From: Candidatus Woesearchaeota archaeon
Lineage (GTDB): Archaea; Nanobdellota; Nanobdellia; Woesearchaeales; GW2011-AR9
Assembly (NCBI GenBank): GCA_018303445.1
Contig: JAGVYE010000047.1
Location: 1 to 49,614 of the forward strand
Direction of reading: 5' to 3'
Length of the DNA: 49,614 nucleotides
The notes below the pieces were generated by a model. The model saw only the letters and a program-made list of their open reading frames with translations, was not told where the DNA came from and made no database searches. Shown piece after piece: positions 23,693 to 31,951 of the stretch (its first letter is position 1; each line of letters begins with the position of its first letter). The position numbers and the translations under genes were made by a program.

Positions 23693-26552
23693 ATTTCTCT
23701 ATCACAAACTCCTTCAACTCTTCCGGCCATTCTTCCTCAATTTCTTTCCGGTAATTTTTACATTCATCAAAAACATCTTTCCTCATATTGCCAAACTCAA
23801 CTAATTTTACCAATTCTTCTTTCGCATATACAGGGACATGTTTTAATCCCCACACTTGCATTTTAAGCTTTTCTTTGACGGTATCTTTTTCCTCTTGCTG
23901 TTTTTTCTGCACCTCTTCCCAAAAAGACTGATAGGAAAATTCTTCTTTCTTTTCCTGTATTTTTCGTTTTCCTTCTTTCAATGCGATTTTTGCTATCACG
24001 ACTTGATGCATTCGCCGCAGAAATTCCTGCTTGTCTTCAATTTTAATCACATCACTATAGCCTCCCGCAATCAAGCCAAAGGCAAAAGGGCTAGGAAATT
24101 CCGTGGGCATTTCTTCCACTTTAATCTCGCCTTTGATAACTTTATCTATAATCACCTGCGCATGCGTATAATCCATCATGTCTTCTAACACTTCCCGCCG
24201 CGCTTCTTGTAGAATAGGGAAATTATTACTTATTCTTTTCACGGCATTAAACAAAATTTTGCTGCCGATCTGCATTCTTCCCACTTTCTTTTTTTGCCCC
24301 ATATACTGCCGGAGGATCATTAATGATCTCGTGGCGCAATGGCGAAAGCGCCTCTGCAAAATCTCGCTTCGTTCAATGGCGTCTTCCAGAACCTGTCTGA
24401 AATTATCTGATTTTAATAACGCAAACGCTCTTCTGGCCTGAAACTGCTCTTCTGCAGAAAGATAAAATCCATTGTCGGTAACGCCGATCTCGACATCACG
24501 ATGCTGTGACTTTCCTATCACATAGGCTAAAGCTCTTGACAAGCAGTCATTTACTCTTCTTCCAAAAAGAGTTTGGAAAATAACATACTTTCTTCCTCTA
24601 TCAACATAGGTTTCAATAGTAATTTTTTGGTCATGGGGGATAACGCTAAAGTGATATTGCTGATAAAAATAATGATAAATGCTTTCTGCGACCTGCTCAT
24701 CAACATAGAGAAATTCATGAATAAATTTCTGTATTTCTTCCTGGTTTTGTTTTTGCGCAAACTTTTCTTCCATTAAGTGTCGAAAATGGGAAATTTCCAT
24801 AGCTAAGTCAAATGATAAGGGAAGCATTTCTGAAAACCAACTGGGAACAGTAGGAGGTCTATTAACGGAAGTACTGACTTGCGCCGTCATTCCCCTAGAA
24901 AATTTAAACATATACACATTTCCACCTAAAATAAACACGTCTCCCGGTCTTAATCTCTCGAGAAAGCCTTCATCAATCATGCCTACAATCTGCTCGCCTA
25001 CTTTTACAGTTACATACGTTTCCTCTGGAATCGTGCCAATATTCGTCATATATATTACTCTCGCCATTTTCCCTTTTTTTCCAATATTTCCCGTTTCTTC
25101 ATCGTACCAAATACGGGCATAGACATGACGCTCCTCTAAATCTACATATTGTCCAGAGAGAAATTTGATAAGCTCAAAGAACGCTTCCCAGGATAAGGAA
25201 TGATAACAATAACTCTTTTTGAGGAGATGAAATAATTCATAGATGTTAATAATTTCATTAATGGCAATGCCATAAATATGTTGGGCTAAAACATCAAGGG
25301 CATTAAGGGGGATATGCACTTTGTCAATTTTTCTTTCGACGGCAGATTTCAACAATAATGCGCATTCTACTAAATCATCTCGATCCATAACGATAATCCG
25401 CGCTTTGACCGTGCTCTGCAGCTGATGTCCAGCTCTTCCCGCACGCTGCAGAAATCTGGCAACGGATTTCGGACTGCCTAAACAGATAACCAAATCAATA
25501 AATCCAATATCAATACCGAGTTCTAGTGAGGTTGAAGAGACTATTACCTTTAAATTTCCTTCACGTAATTCCTGTTCTGTCGCAAAACGGCTGGATTTGC
25601 TTAAACTCCCATGATGCGCGGCAATTTTTTCTTTATAATCTTCAGGAAAAAGTTCTTTGAGATTATGAACAACTCTTTCTGTCGCACTTCGTGTATTGGT
25701 AAAAATTAACGTTGTTTTGTGCTCTTGAATCAAATTATGAATTTGTTCATACATTTTTTTATGTTTAAGCAAATAGTCGGTATCAACTAAACTCTTTACT
25801 GGACTCATAACCTGCAGATCCATCAGTTTAAGAAATTGCACATCAACGATCTCGCAGTCCCTTTCCTCTTCTCCTCTGTACCCTGCTAAATATCGGGCAA
25901 TTTCTTCCAATGGGGCAATGGTCGCTGACAAACCAATTCGTGCTAAGGCTGGTGAAAGGCGCTGCAATCGTTCTACAGTCAAACTTAAATGCACGCCTCG
26001 CTTGTTCTCTGCGAGAGCATGAATCTCATCAATAATCAACCATTGCACATCTTTCAATTTCTCATGGAATTTAGGAGAATTTAACACGATCGCTAATGAT
26101 TCAGGGGTAGTTATCAAAATATGAGGAGTGTGCTTCAACATCCGCTGTTTCTCAGAGGCGGTTGTATCTCCTGTTCTAACACTAACTCTAATTCCTAGCT
26201 TCTTATCTGCTATTTTTTCAATCTCTTCTAACGGCTTCAACAAATTGACAGCAATATCATAGTTAAGCGCTTTTAACGGAGAAACATATACCGCATACAC
26301 TTTATCCTCAAGAATTTTCTTCTGGGCAGAATCAACGAGCTCGTTGAGAATGGCTAAAAACCCGGTCAATGTTTTTGTTGCTCCTGTGGGAGCAGAAATA
26401 AGAATATTCTTTCGGTTATGAATTTCCATTACTCCATAAAGTTGCGGCAGGGAAAATTCTCTAAACTTCGAAAAGAACCATTGTGTAAGCAAAGGATGAA
26501 GAATAGCTTTAAGCTGTACGGGAGTATATGGTTCTTGGGCTATGGTAATCAT
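23682..26552 (-). CDS. Lhr-type superfamily 2 ATP-dependent helicase
   Basis: 956 residues from the ATG at 26552 (MITIAQEPYTP); 22 further in-frame residues upstream look non-conserved. Helicase motifs in order: ISAPTGATKT (Walker A), WLIIDEIHALAENKRGVHL (DEIH plus the Lhr-style ENKRG), IGLSATI, STSLELGIDIG and QRAGRAGHQ. After the RecA pair come the winged helix and the beta-barrel region typical of Lhr core proteins (FILGGNVYMFKFSRG). Lhr enzymes unwind 3'-tailed DNA or DNA-RNA hybrids and are tied to repair. A TATA-like CTTATAAAG lies 44 nt upstream. Confidence 0.88.
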   Translation of the reverse strand: MITIAQEPYTPVQLKAILHPLLTQWFFSKFREFSLPQLYGVMEIHNRKNILISAPTGATKTLTGFLAILNELVDSAQKKILEDKVYAVYVSPLKALNYDIAVNLLKPLEEIEKIADKKLGIRVSVRTGDTTASEKQRMLKHTPHILITTPESLAIVLNSPKFHEKLKDVQWLIIDEIHALAENKRGVHLSLTVERLQRLSPALARIGLSATIAPLEEIARYLAGYRGEEERDCEIVDVQFLKLMDLQVMSPVKSLVDTDYLLKHKKMYEQIHNLIQEHKTTLIFTNTRSATERVVHNLKELFPEDYKEKIAAHHGSLSKSSRFATEQELREGNLKVIVSSTSLELGIDIGFIDLVICLGSPKSVARFLQRAGRAGHQLQSTVKARIIVMDRDDLVECALLLKSAVERKIDKVHIPLNALDVLAQHIYGIAINEIINIYELFHLLKKSYCYHSLSWEAFFELIKFLSGQYVDLEERHVYARIWYDEETGNIGKKGKMARVIYMTNIGTIPEETYVTVKVGEQIVGMIDEGFLERLRPGDVFILGGNVYMFKFSRGMTAQVSTSVNRPPTVPSWFSEMLPLSFDLAMEISHFRHLMEEKFAQKQNQEEIQKFIHEFLYVDEQVAESIYHYFYQQYHFSVIPHDQKITIETYVDRGRKYVIFQTLFGRRVNDCLSRALAYVIGKSQHRDVEIGVTDNGFYLSAEEQFQARRAFALLKSDNFRQVLEDAIERSEILQRRFRHCATRSLMILRQYMGQKKKVGRMQIGSKILFNAVKRISNNFPILQEARREVLEDMMDYTHAQVIIDKVIKGEIKVEEMPTEFPSPFAFGLIAGGYSDVIKIEDKQEFLRRMHQVVIAKIALKEGKRKIQEKKEEFSYQSFWEEVQKKQQEEKDTVKEKLKMQVWGLKHVPVYAKEELVKLVEFGNMRKDVFDECKNYRKEIEEEWPEELKEFVIEKFKE

Positions 26553-26726
26553 CTTGTAGAAAATATTTATCAGAAAATTGGTAGGGAGTGTCTTTATAAG
26601 CCTTATGCCTGGTTTCAAGCTGCTTTGGGGGTAAATTTTCTTTGGAAATGAGCGGTAAGAAATAGCTATTCTTCGATCTTTCTACGAAAGAACAGCTTGA
26701 TAGGGGTACTATTTCACAGTAATTAA

Positions 26727-26738
26727 CTTTATATATTT
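26727..26738 (+). promoter_or_regulatory. Archaeal TATA box driving the sigma factor gene
   Basis: CTTTATATATTT is centred about 26 nt ahead of the ATG at 26758. No -35 TTGACA-like box is placed upstream of it and no ribosome site lies before the ATG, so the gene appears to be read by the normal TBP/TFB machinery as a leaderless mRNA. Confidence 0.6.
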
Positions 26739-26757
26739 ACTTGAAAATTTCCAATAA

Positions 26758-28041
26758 ATGTTTTATTTCTATTATTCTAAGGATCTACAGAAGAAAACAG
26801 CTGCTGATCTTCAAGAAATAGATCTGCATGTTGGAGCCTATTTAGATCGTGATGCTTTGGTTAAATTAACTGGATCTGAAAAACGGAAAATTAATGAGGA
26901 ATTAGAAAAAGCTCATGGTCAGGCTTTTAGAGAGGGCCGTTATTGGTATTTCTGGGTGGATAAAACTTTCCTGAACCGCTTTTCTTCAGCTAATTTAGAA
27001 TCACCAGCAAACTCCCCAGGAAGCATTGATTTGAGAGAATTTGCCCCTTCCCCAATGGCAAAGAAAATTTATTGTCGAACCAACACCAGTGATCAGGCAA
27101 GCGGCGAAACCACAACAGAAAATTCCAAACCTGAAAGAGATTATCACCACCCATCAGCTTTTAAACTTTATCTTCGAGAGATAGCGAAACATCCTCTTCT
27201 TAGCGAAGACGAAGTGGCGAAGTTATCTAATCGCTACCAGCAGGGAGATTTGACGGCTAGAGACCAATTAGTTAAAAATAATTTAAAATTGGTAGTTAGT
27301 ATTGCCAAAAAAATTTTCCGACATGGTATGACTATAGAGGATTTGGTTTCAGCAGGAAATTTTGGTTTGTTTAAAGCTGCTGAAGGATTTAAGCCAGAAC
27401 TTGGTTGTCGATTCTCTACTTATGCCACTTTGTTGATAAAGCATGAAATTATTCGTGAAATTGATAATAATGGAATGGTTGTACGACTTCCAGTGGAGAG
27501 GATTCAAGACATTAGAACTTGGAATAAATTGTATCGAAAATATCAACAAAGTGGAGCCAAAACTTATTTTGAGACTTACGTGGCTGGGGAAACAGGCTGG
27601 AAATTAGCTAAGCTCCGAAGAGTGGAGTCTGATAGCTTTAGTTATTCTCTAACTTTGAGTTTAGATGCCCCGCTGGCAATGAACAGAAACGATGATGGAA
27701 AAGAGAGAAGGGAAGGCAATTTATTGGGACTTATCGCCGATTCGCGAATAGCAGACGTTGTTGATGTTTTAGATAAAAAAAATAAATTAGAAGCAATTGA
27801 AGAGATTGTTGATTCCGGCTTTATTGAAGGAAAAAAGCGTATTCAATTTACTGATAAAGAAAAAATTACCTTGACCAGGCGCTTCGGGTTATTTGACGCG
27901 GCAAGCGAGGAGACCTTAGAAGAAATTGCACGAGATTTTCACCTTAGCAGAGAACGTGTTAGACAAATTGAAACTAAAGGACTAAGGAAACTGCGAAGAA
28001 TACTTTCTCTCAAAGGATATCTTGTTGAAGAAACGGAATAG
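26758..28041 (+). CDS. Bacterial-type sigma-70 family RNA polymerase sigma factor in an archaeon
   Basis: 427 residues. Region 1.2: PSAFKLYLREIAKHPLLSED from residue 132. Region 2 (167-240): LVKNNLKLVVSIAKKI, EDLVSAGNFGLFKAAEGF and CRFSTYATLLIKHEIIREI. Region 3: RLPVERIQDIRTWNKLYRKY from 243. A finger-like segment SLDAPL ... GNLLGLIAD follows, then region 4: LTRRFGL and EETLEEIARDFHLSRERVRQ from 384. Residues equivalent to the E. coli -35 contacts R584, E585 and Q589 are kept (R398, E399, Q403). Equivalents of core-binding Q406/E407 are S198/A199, and of W433/W434, Q437 and T440 are L225/L226, H229 and I232. There is no region 1.1; residues 1-75 form an unknown winged-helix-like part joined by a Ser/Pro/Thr-rich linker. 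Complete sigma factors in a few uncultivated archaea have been reported before (Rinke et al. 2013). Function unproven. Confidence 0.93.
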   Translation: MFYFYYSKDLQKKTAADLQEIDLHVGAYLDRDALVKLTGSEKRKINEELEKAHGQAFREGRYWYFWVDKTFLNRFSSANLESPANSPGSIDLREFAPSPMAKKIYCRTNTSDQASGETTTENSKPERDYHHPSAFKLYLREIAKHPLLSEDEVAKLSNRYQQGDLTARDQLVKNNLKLVVSIAKKIFRHGMTIEDLVSAGNFGLFKAAEGFKPELGCRFSTYATLLIKHEIIREIDNNGMVVRLPVERIQDIRTWNKLYRKYQQSGAKTYFETYVAGETGWKLAKLRRVESDSFSYSLTLSLDAPLAMNRNDDGKERREGNLLGLIADSRIADVVDVLDKKNKLEAIEEIVDSGFIEGKKRIQFTDKEKITLTRRFGLFDAASEETLEEIARDFHLSRERVRQIETKGLRKLRRILSLKGYLVEETE

Positions 28042-28045
28042 AAAA

Positions 28046-28408
28046 TTAACTGAAAAATTCCACATCATCAGTAGAAATCGTCGTTTCTTTCTTTTTCTCT
28101 GAAGTGAAGAGTTGTTTATTCAGATTTTTCTTTTCATCATCTACGAGGATGTTTATCATTCCCTTTAATTCCATTCCTTTCTTATACGGCACATTTCCAC
28201 ATTTCAGGCAATGAAAATAAGGTCCAAACTTCCCGCTTCTGCTTTCCAACCAGGAACCGCAACTGCAGCGTATTTCTTCCATCAGCTCTTTGGTATGAAG
28301 ACGACAAACTTCCAACCCTTGAGGATTCTTCTGTGTTGCAATTTTGCCACAGAAAGGACAATTTGCTTCCCTATAATTACCGTATTGCTTTTTGGCTTTA
28401 AAACGCAT
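28046..28408 (-). CDS. Topoisomerase-type zinc-ribbon protein, 120 aa
   Basis: Two Cys clusters: CPFCGKIATQKNPQGLEVC near residue 17, then CSCGSWLESRSGKFGPYFHC with CLKCGN near residue 49. The second matches the zinc ribbons at the C-terminus of type IA topoisomerases (SGKFGPYFxC), here as a stand-alone protein, a form seen in DPANN genomes. The charged tail ends TTISTDDVEFFS. Such ribbons bind nucleic acid. It is convergent with the sigma gene with a 4-nt gap and divergent from adk across element 3. Confidence 0.7.
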   Translation of the reverse strand: MRFKAKKQYGNYREANCPFCGKIATQKNPQGLEVCRLHTKELMEEIRCSCGSWLESRSGKFGPYFHCLKCGNVPYKKGMELKGMINILVDDEKKNLNKQLFTSEKKKETTISTDDVEFFS

Positions 28409-28452
28409 AGCGAATAGAAATAAATCAGCTTTATAATTTTACTGCTTTTTTC

Positions 28453-28616
28453 GTACGTATTAAGTTTGCTCCTTTGTGGGCAGTCCGACCCGCTTTCAGT
28501 AGGCGACGTTGAGAATGCGGTTCCCTTCCGTAGGAACCACCCCTTTCCGCACACAAAGATATTCTCGATTCTATCACTCGTGAATTGGCATAGCCTACTA
28601 CAGACTTAATACGTAC
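28453..28616. mobile_element. 164-bp inverted-repeat element between divergent genes (element 3, family A)
   Basis: Perfect 13-bp ends: GTACGTATTAAGT at 28453-28465 and its complement at 28604-28616. A second pair AGTAGGC / GCCTACT lies inside. The core GGTTCCCTTCCGTAG at 28519 and a GATTCTATC.CTCGTG motif at 28567 are shared with element 2, at the same 48-nt spacing. No target duplication was found. It fills nearly the whole intergenic space between the zinc-ribbon gene and adk, so it must lie close to or inside their promoters. Confidence 0.6.
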
Positions 28617-28660
28617 TCGAAACCACAACCTTTTTTAATCCGCGTCTATTAATCAGCATC

Positions 28661-29263
28661 ATGAAACTTATCTTCTTAGGCCCCCCTGGGGCAGGAAAAG
28701 GCACATACTCTGAAAGACTCGAAAAAGAATTCCACTTTAAGCATTATTCTTCCGGAGATATTCTCCGTGCCGAAGTTAAGAACGAATCAGTTACAGGAAA
28801 AAAAATAAAAGACTTTTTAGATCAGGGAAAGTATGTTCCTGATGATCTTATAACAAAAATGATGTCCGAGCGTCTGAAAGGAAAAGATAATTATATCCTT
28901 GATGGTTTCCCACGAACTTTGCAGCAAGCCCAAGAAGCGGAAAGCCTTGGTATTGACTTTGTTATTTATCTTAAAATTCCCCTGCGTGTTGTCCTGCAGC
29001 GATTAACAGGAAGGCGCATGGATCCTGTTACCGGAAAAATTTACCATCTTCAGAACATTCCCCCGCCAAAAGAAATTATTCGCCGCTTAACACAGCGTGA
29101 TGACGATAAATCCGAAATTATTAAACAGCGTTATAACGTCTATCAAGAATTAACGGAACCTATTGTTGCCTATTATACAAAAAAAGGTCTTCTTCAGGCG
29201 GTGGACGCGGCCAGAGGTCCAGACCTTGTTTATAAAGATATTAAGAAATTTCTGAAAAAATAA
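28661..29263 (+). CDS. adk: Adenylate kinase, short-lid form
   Basis: 200 residues. P-loop GPPGAGKGT at 7-15, YSSGDILR for AMP binding, DGFPRTLQQA, and GRRMDPVTGKIYHL followed directly by the RRLTQRDDD region, so the LID is the short type. This is the bacterial/eukaryotic adenylate kinase family, not the archaeal trimeric AdkA kind. It converts AMP and ATP to two ADP and links to the purine genes in the window. A weak T-rich TATA-like site lies between element 3 and the ATG. Confidence 0.92.
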   Translation: MKLIFLGPPGAGKGTYSERLEKEFHFKHYSSGDILRAEVKNESVTGKKIKDFLDQGKYVPDDLITKMMSERLKGKDNYILDGFPRTLQQAQEAESLGIDFVIYLKIPLRVVLQRLTGRRMDPVTGKIYHLQNIPPPKEIIRRLTQRDDDKSEIIKQRYNVYQELTEPIVAYYTKKGLLQAVDAARGPDLVYKDIKKFLKK

Positions 29264-29275
29264 CATGTCCACAAA

Positions 29276-29285
29276 CTATAAAAAC
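29276..29285 (+). promoter_or_regulatory. TATA box for tRNA-Arg
   Basis: CTATAAAAAC is centred about 30 nt before the tRNA 5' end. Confidence 0.45.
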
Positions 29286-29310
29286 CGATTCCTTTTTTTC
29301 TTAACCTTAA

Positions 29311-29385
29311 GGACCCGTAGCTCAGCTTGGATAGAGCGACAGCCTCCTAAGCTGTAGGTCGTGAGTTCAAATCTCATCGGGTCCG
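29311..29385 (+). tRNA. tRNA-Arg (anticodon CCT), no intron
   Basis: Acceptor GGACCCG pairs with CGGGTCC. D arm GCTC/GAGC, anticodon stem ACAGC/GCTGT with loop CTCCTAA (anticodon CCT at 29346-29348), T arm GTGAG-TTCAAAT-CTCAT, discriminator G. CCA is not encoded. The loop sizes are standard, so neither an anticodon-loop nor a T-loop intron is present, unlike the two minus-strand tRNAs below. Confidence 0.95.
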
Positions 29386-29453
29386 TTCTTTGATTTTTAT
29401 GTCTCACTTTTATCAAGCAGGATTATATTTGATAAAAACATCTTTCCTTTACC

Positions 29454-30263
29454 ATGTATCAAATGTCTCAGAGTTATGTCTCTGCATCAATAAGCCGATT
29501 AGAGTCTATGGCCAGCTCTTATTCTCCATCTCCACATCAGGATCCGGGTATTATTAGGTATGCGGCGGCAAGCTTTCCTTCTTTCCAGGATTATATGCCC
29601 AAAACTCTTTTTACTTCTTTACCGTTAAATTCCCCTTATGTCTCTGAATCACAACCTCGGCCTTATCAACACGCAACAGCAAATTACCACTTTTTTCAGC
29701 CTCATCAGGAGTATCAGTTCATTCCGGATAATTTTCTCCAGGGAGATCTGGGAGGATTTGTTGGTAAAGCGGAGGAAGTACATGGATTTGTTGAAGAAGC
29801 ATTCCAGAATCTCTTCGCTGTTCCTTTTCCTTCTACCATTAAAATCTGCGTTCTATCGGAAGTTGAGTTTCGCAAAGTAGCTCTTTCTCCTGAAACTATC
29901 GGCCTTTCTATTAATCGGCAAAAAGATGGTTTGCTTTCAGAAATTTTTGTCCTTAATGATTCTTTAGCACGAGTTTTGTTAACTATTGGACATGAGCTTG
30001 GCCATGTACTTACGGAAACTTTAGATCATGTTCACGATGAAGAGGCTAAAGCTTATGCTTTCTCTTTAGTCTGGATGAAGACAATCAAGGAACATAACAT
30101 TGCCAATTTGCAGAACACGATCATCTTAGAAAATCCTGCCGAGAATGGATTGCATAATGTTGCCTTTGCTTTTGTGACAAAATTATTAAAGGAAGGAAAA
30201 GATATCTGGGAAATTTATAATGGGCTGATTAAACGCCTTTTCTCTCTTTCTTTATCTTTTTAA
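29454..30263 (+). CDS. Zinc metalloprotease-like protein (HELGH), 269 aa
   Basis: The first 100 residues are Ser/Pro/Tyr-rich and probably disordered. The zinc site is GHELGHVL with HELGH at 180-184, followed about 15 residues on by DEEAKAYAFSLVW, whose acidic residue can be the third ligand (gluzincin style, as in ImmA/M78-like and small minimal proteases). There is no signal peptide, so it is likely intracellular. Starts at 29454 or 29463 are both possible. Family not recognised with certainty. Confidence 0.6.
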   Translation: MYQMSQSYVSASISRLESMASSYSPSPHQDPGIIRYAAASFPSFQDYMPKTLFTSLPLNSPYVSESQPRPYQHATANYHFFQPHQEYQFIPDNFLQGDLGGFVGKAEEVHGFVEEAFQNLFAVPFPSTIKICVLSEVEFRKVALSPETIGLSINRQKDGLLSEIFVLNDSLARVLLTIGHELGHVLTETLDHVHDEEAKAYAFSLVWMKTIKEHNIANLQNTIILENPAENGLHNVAFAFVTKLLKEGKDIWEIYNGLIKRLFSLSLSF

Positions 30264-30280
30264 GTAAAATAGAAAGTATC

Positions 30281-31006
30281 TTATTGTTGTAGCCTTATGA
30301 AAGCATCGCTTTTGATGATAAGATCTAAAGTTATGTTTAAACCTTGATTTGCCAATTTGTAACAGCGTTGTAGTTTTTCCTGATTTTCTTTTTCCAATAT
30401 GCCCCCATATTGTTCTTCTAACTTCTGAAAAAATCGTATTCCATAGCGAAAGGTCTCTTGCGCTACGATCTCCCGCTGTTTGGAGATAGCGTGATTCTCA
30501 ATAGCATTTTCTTGATAACCTTCAAAAGTTGTTCCAAGCGCCCAACAGAGCGGGGTGAAAATAAATTTAATGATTTCTGGATTATATGCTTGTATTCGCT
30601 CCTGTTGTCGTTGTTTTCTTTCAACAGCCTTGCCTTTTTCTTTGAGATCTCTCTCTAAGATGCCGCATCTTTCTTCAAGAAGCGTGAGTTCTTCGTCTAA
30701 ATACAGAGATGGATTTTGCCTAAAATGACTTTCACTGTACATAACATGTTCTTTGGTGTTTACTTGAGAAGAAGGTGTTAAAAGTGGTTGAGTAAGGCTT
30801 TTTTTTTGAAAATATGCTGAAATGGCAAGGTAGGAATGAACACCACCCATTGAAAAAAATAAGGCTGCTGTGGAAAAATCAAACATAAAAAGGGCCGTTC
30901 CGGCAAAGAACGCTCCTGCTTTCAGTGCTCCGCCCATGATTCTTTTTTTAGATACTATCTGAACTATTTCTTCCAGCGTCTGTTGTTCTTTTTCTATCTG
31001 TTCCAC
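30281..31006 (-). CDS. Hypothetical membrane protein with coiled coil, 241 aa
   Basis: GTG start at 31006 (no earlier ATG). A short N-terminal helix is followed by one or two hydrophobic segments at about residues 24-65 (GGALKAGAFFAGTALFMFDF, AALFFSMGGVHSYLA). A long charged helical region (LTLLEERCGILERDLKEKGK) and a second helical bundle follow. No catalytic motif. Divergent from the DUF483 gene, with element 4 between them. Confidence 0.55.
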   Translation of the reverse strand: MEQIEKEQQTLEEIVQIVSKKRIMGGALKAGAFFAGTALFMFDFSTAALFFSMGGVHSYLAISAYFQKKSLTQPLLTPSSQVNTKEHVMYSESHFRQNPSLYLDEELTLLEERCGILERDLKEKGKAVERKQRQQERIQAYNPEIIKFIFTPLCWALGTTFEGYQENAIENHAISKQREIVAQETFRYGIRFFQKLEEQYGGILEKENQEKLQRCYKLANQGLNITLDLIIKSDAFIRLQQ

Positions 31007-31075
31007 AAAAAATTCTTTTCTTCATTTACGTTTTAAATCTATAGGATGAAAGATCTGATTTTTGTGCAAATATAA

Positions 31076-31296
31076 ATGATAAGGTAAATAATATGTCTTC
31101 TTTTGTCTTTAGCATCGGTTCGGCTTCTCCTGCAAGACGAGTGGATTTTTCTCTCGGGAATACTCAAAAATCAGTTGATTTTTAGTACACCAAAAATTTG
31201 TGAATTTTCTAGTGCTCCAAAAAATCCTTGTAGTGGAATCAGAAAAGCCTCGCATTATTGATGCTAAAAACTCAGACATATTACTTACATGATAAG
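31076..31296. mobile_element. 205-bp inverted-repeat insertion with 8-bp target duplication (element 4, family B)
   Basis: Ends GTAAATAATATGTCT (31084-31098) and AGACATATTACTTAC (31274-31288) pair at 14 of 15. They are immediately flanked by a perfect direct repeat ATGATAAG (31076-31083, 31289-31296). An inner pair TTAGCATC / GATGCTAA lies 24 nt in from the left end; TTTAGCATCGGTTCG at 31108 is found at the same 24-nt offset in element 5. No coding frame. It accounts for most of the 328-bp gap here and ends just before the TATA box of the DUF483 gene. Confidence 0.7.
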
Positions 31297-31302
31297 AAAA
31301 TA

Positions 31303-31313
31303 ATTATAAATTA
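31303..31313 (+). promoter_or_regulatory. TATA box for the DUF483 gene
   Basis: ATTATAAATTA is centred about 28 nt ahead of the ATG at 31335, only 6 nt beyond the right target repeat of element 4. The insertion has therefore replaced whatever upstream control sequence existed. Confidence 0.5.
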
Positions 31314-31334
31314 AGACGTTCTTTCTTCATTTTA

Positions 31335-31934
31335 ATGATCAAGAAACTTTCTTATATCTTTGGCTCTAAAACCCATGCCCAAGAAATATTGTTCCTGTTG
31401 CACGATGCTAAAGAGGTTGTTCGCCAAGGCTTTTATGCGGAAGAGCTTCCAAAAATTGAGAAATTTTGCCGGGACTTTAATTTGATTATTGTGAAATCAA
31501 AATTTAAAGTTCTCCTTGCTGATGCCGAAGCTTACTCAAATAAAGGAATACGTGTACCAGAAGATGATATTAGGGAAGGGATGTATTTCGTGTACATTTC
31601 AAAAAGCGAACAAAAAGCCTGCCTGGCTTCGTATTATGAACTTATTAGCAATGACCGAGATTTGGGGATTTTGTTAGGATTCCCGTGTTGTTGTGTAGAT
31701 TTCTTTTGCCAGAAGTTTACCGTAAATAAACAAAATTTGGAATTGCCGTCCACAAACCCTTTCACGAATCTTAGTAAGAGAGCTCAAGATCTGGTTATTC
31801 TCTCTCATTTTCCTTGCCGTTCTGATTGCCAGGATAGTATTAATTTAGCCAAGAGATATTTGGATGTCTTGATGAAAGTTGATAGTAGAAGGGTAGAGGA
31901 ATTGCTTAAAGCTTTGAAAGATAGCGCTAATTAG
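31335..31934 (+). CDS. DUF483 family protein
   Basis: 199 residues. It has the archaeal DUF483 look: an N-terminal helical and strand region, a GILLGFPCCCVDFF segment with three adjacent cysteines near residue 120, and HFPCRSDCQDSINLAKRY near residue 155. The Cys arrangement (CCC...C..C) suggests metal or Fe-S binding. The biochemical role of DUF483 is not established. Transcribed from a TATA box next to an insertion element. Confidence 0.7.
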   Translation: MIKKLSYIFGSKTHAQEILFLLHDAKEVVRQGFYAEELPKIEKFCRDFNLIIVKSKFKVLLADAEAYSNKGIRVPEDDIREGMYFVYISKSEQKACLASYYELISNDRDLGILLGFPCCCVDFFCQKFTVNKQNLELPSTNPFTNLSKRAQDLVILSHFPCRSDCQDSINLAKRYLDVLMKVDSRRVEELLKALKDSAN

Positions 31935-31951
31935 AAAAATATTTTTTATTT

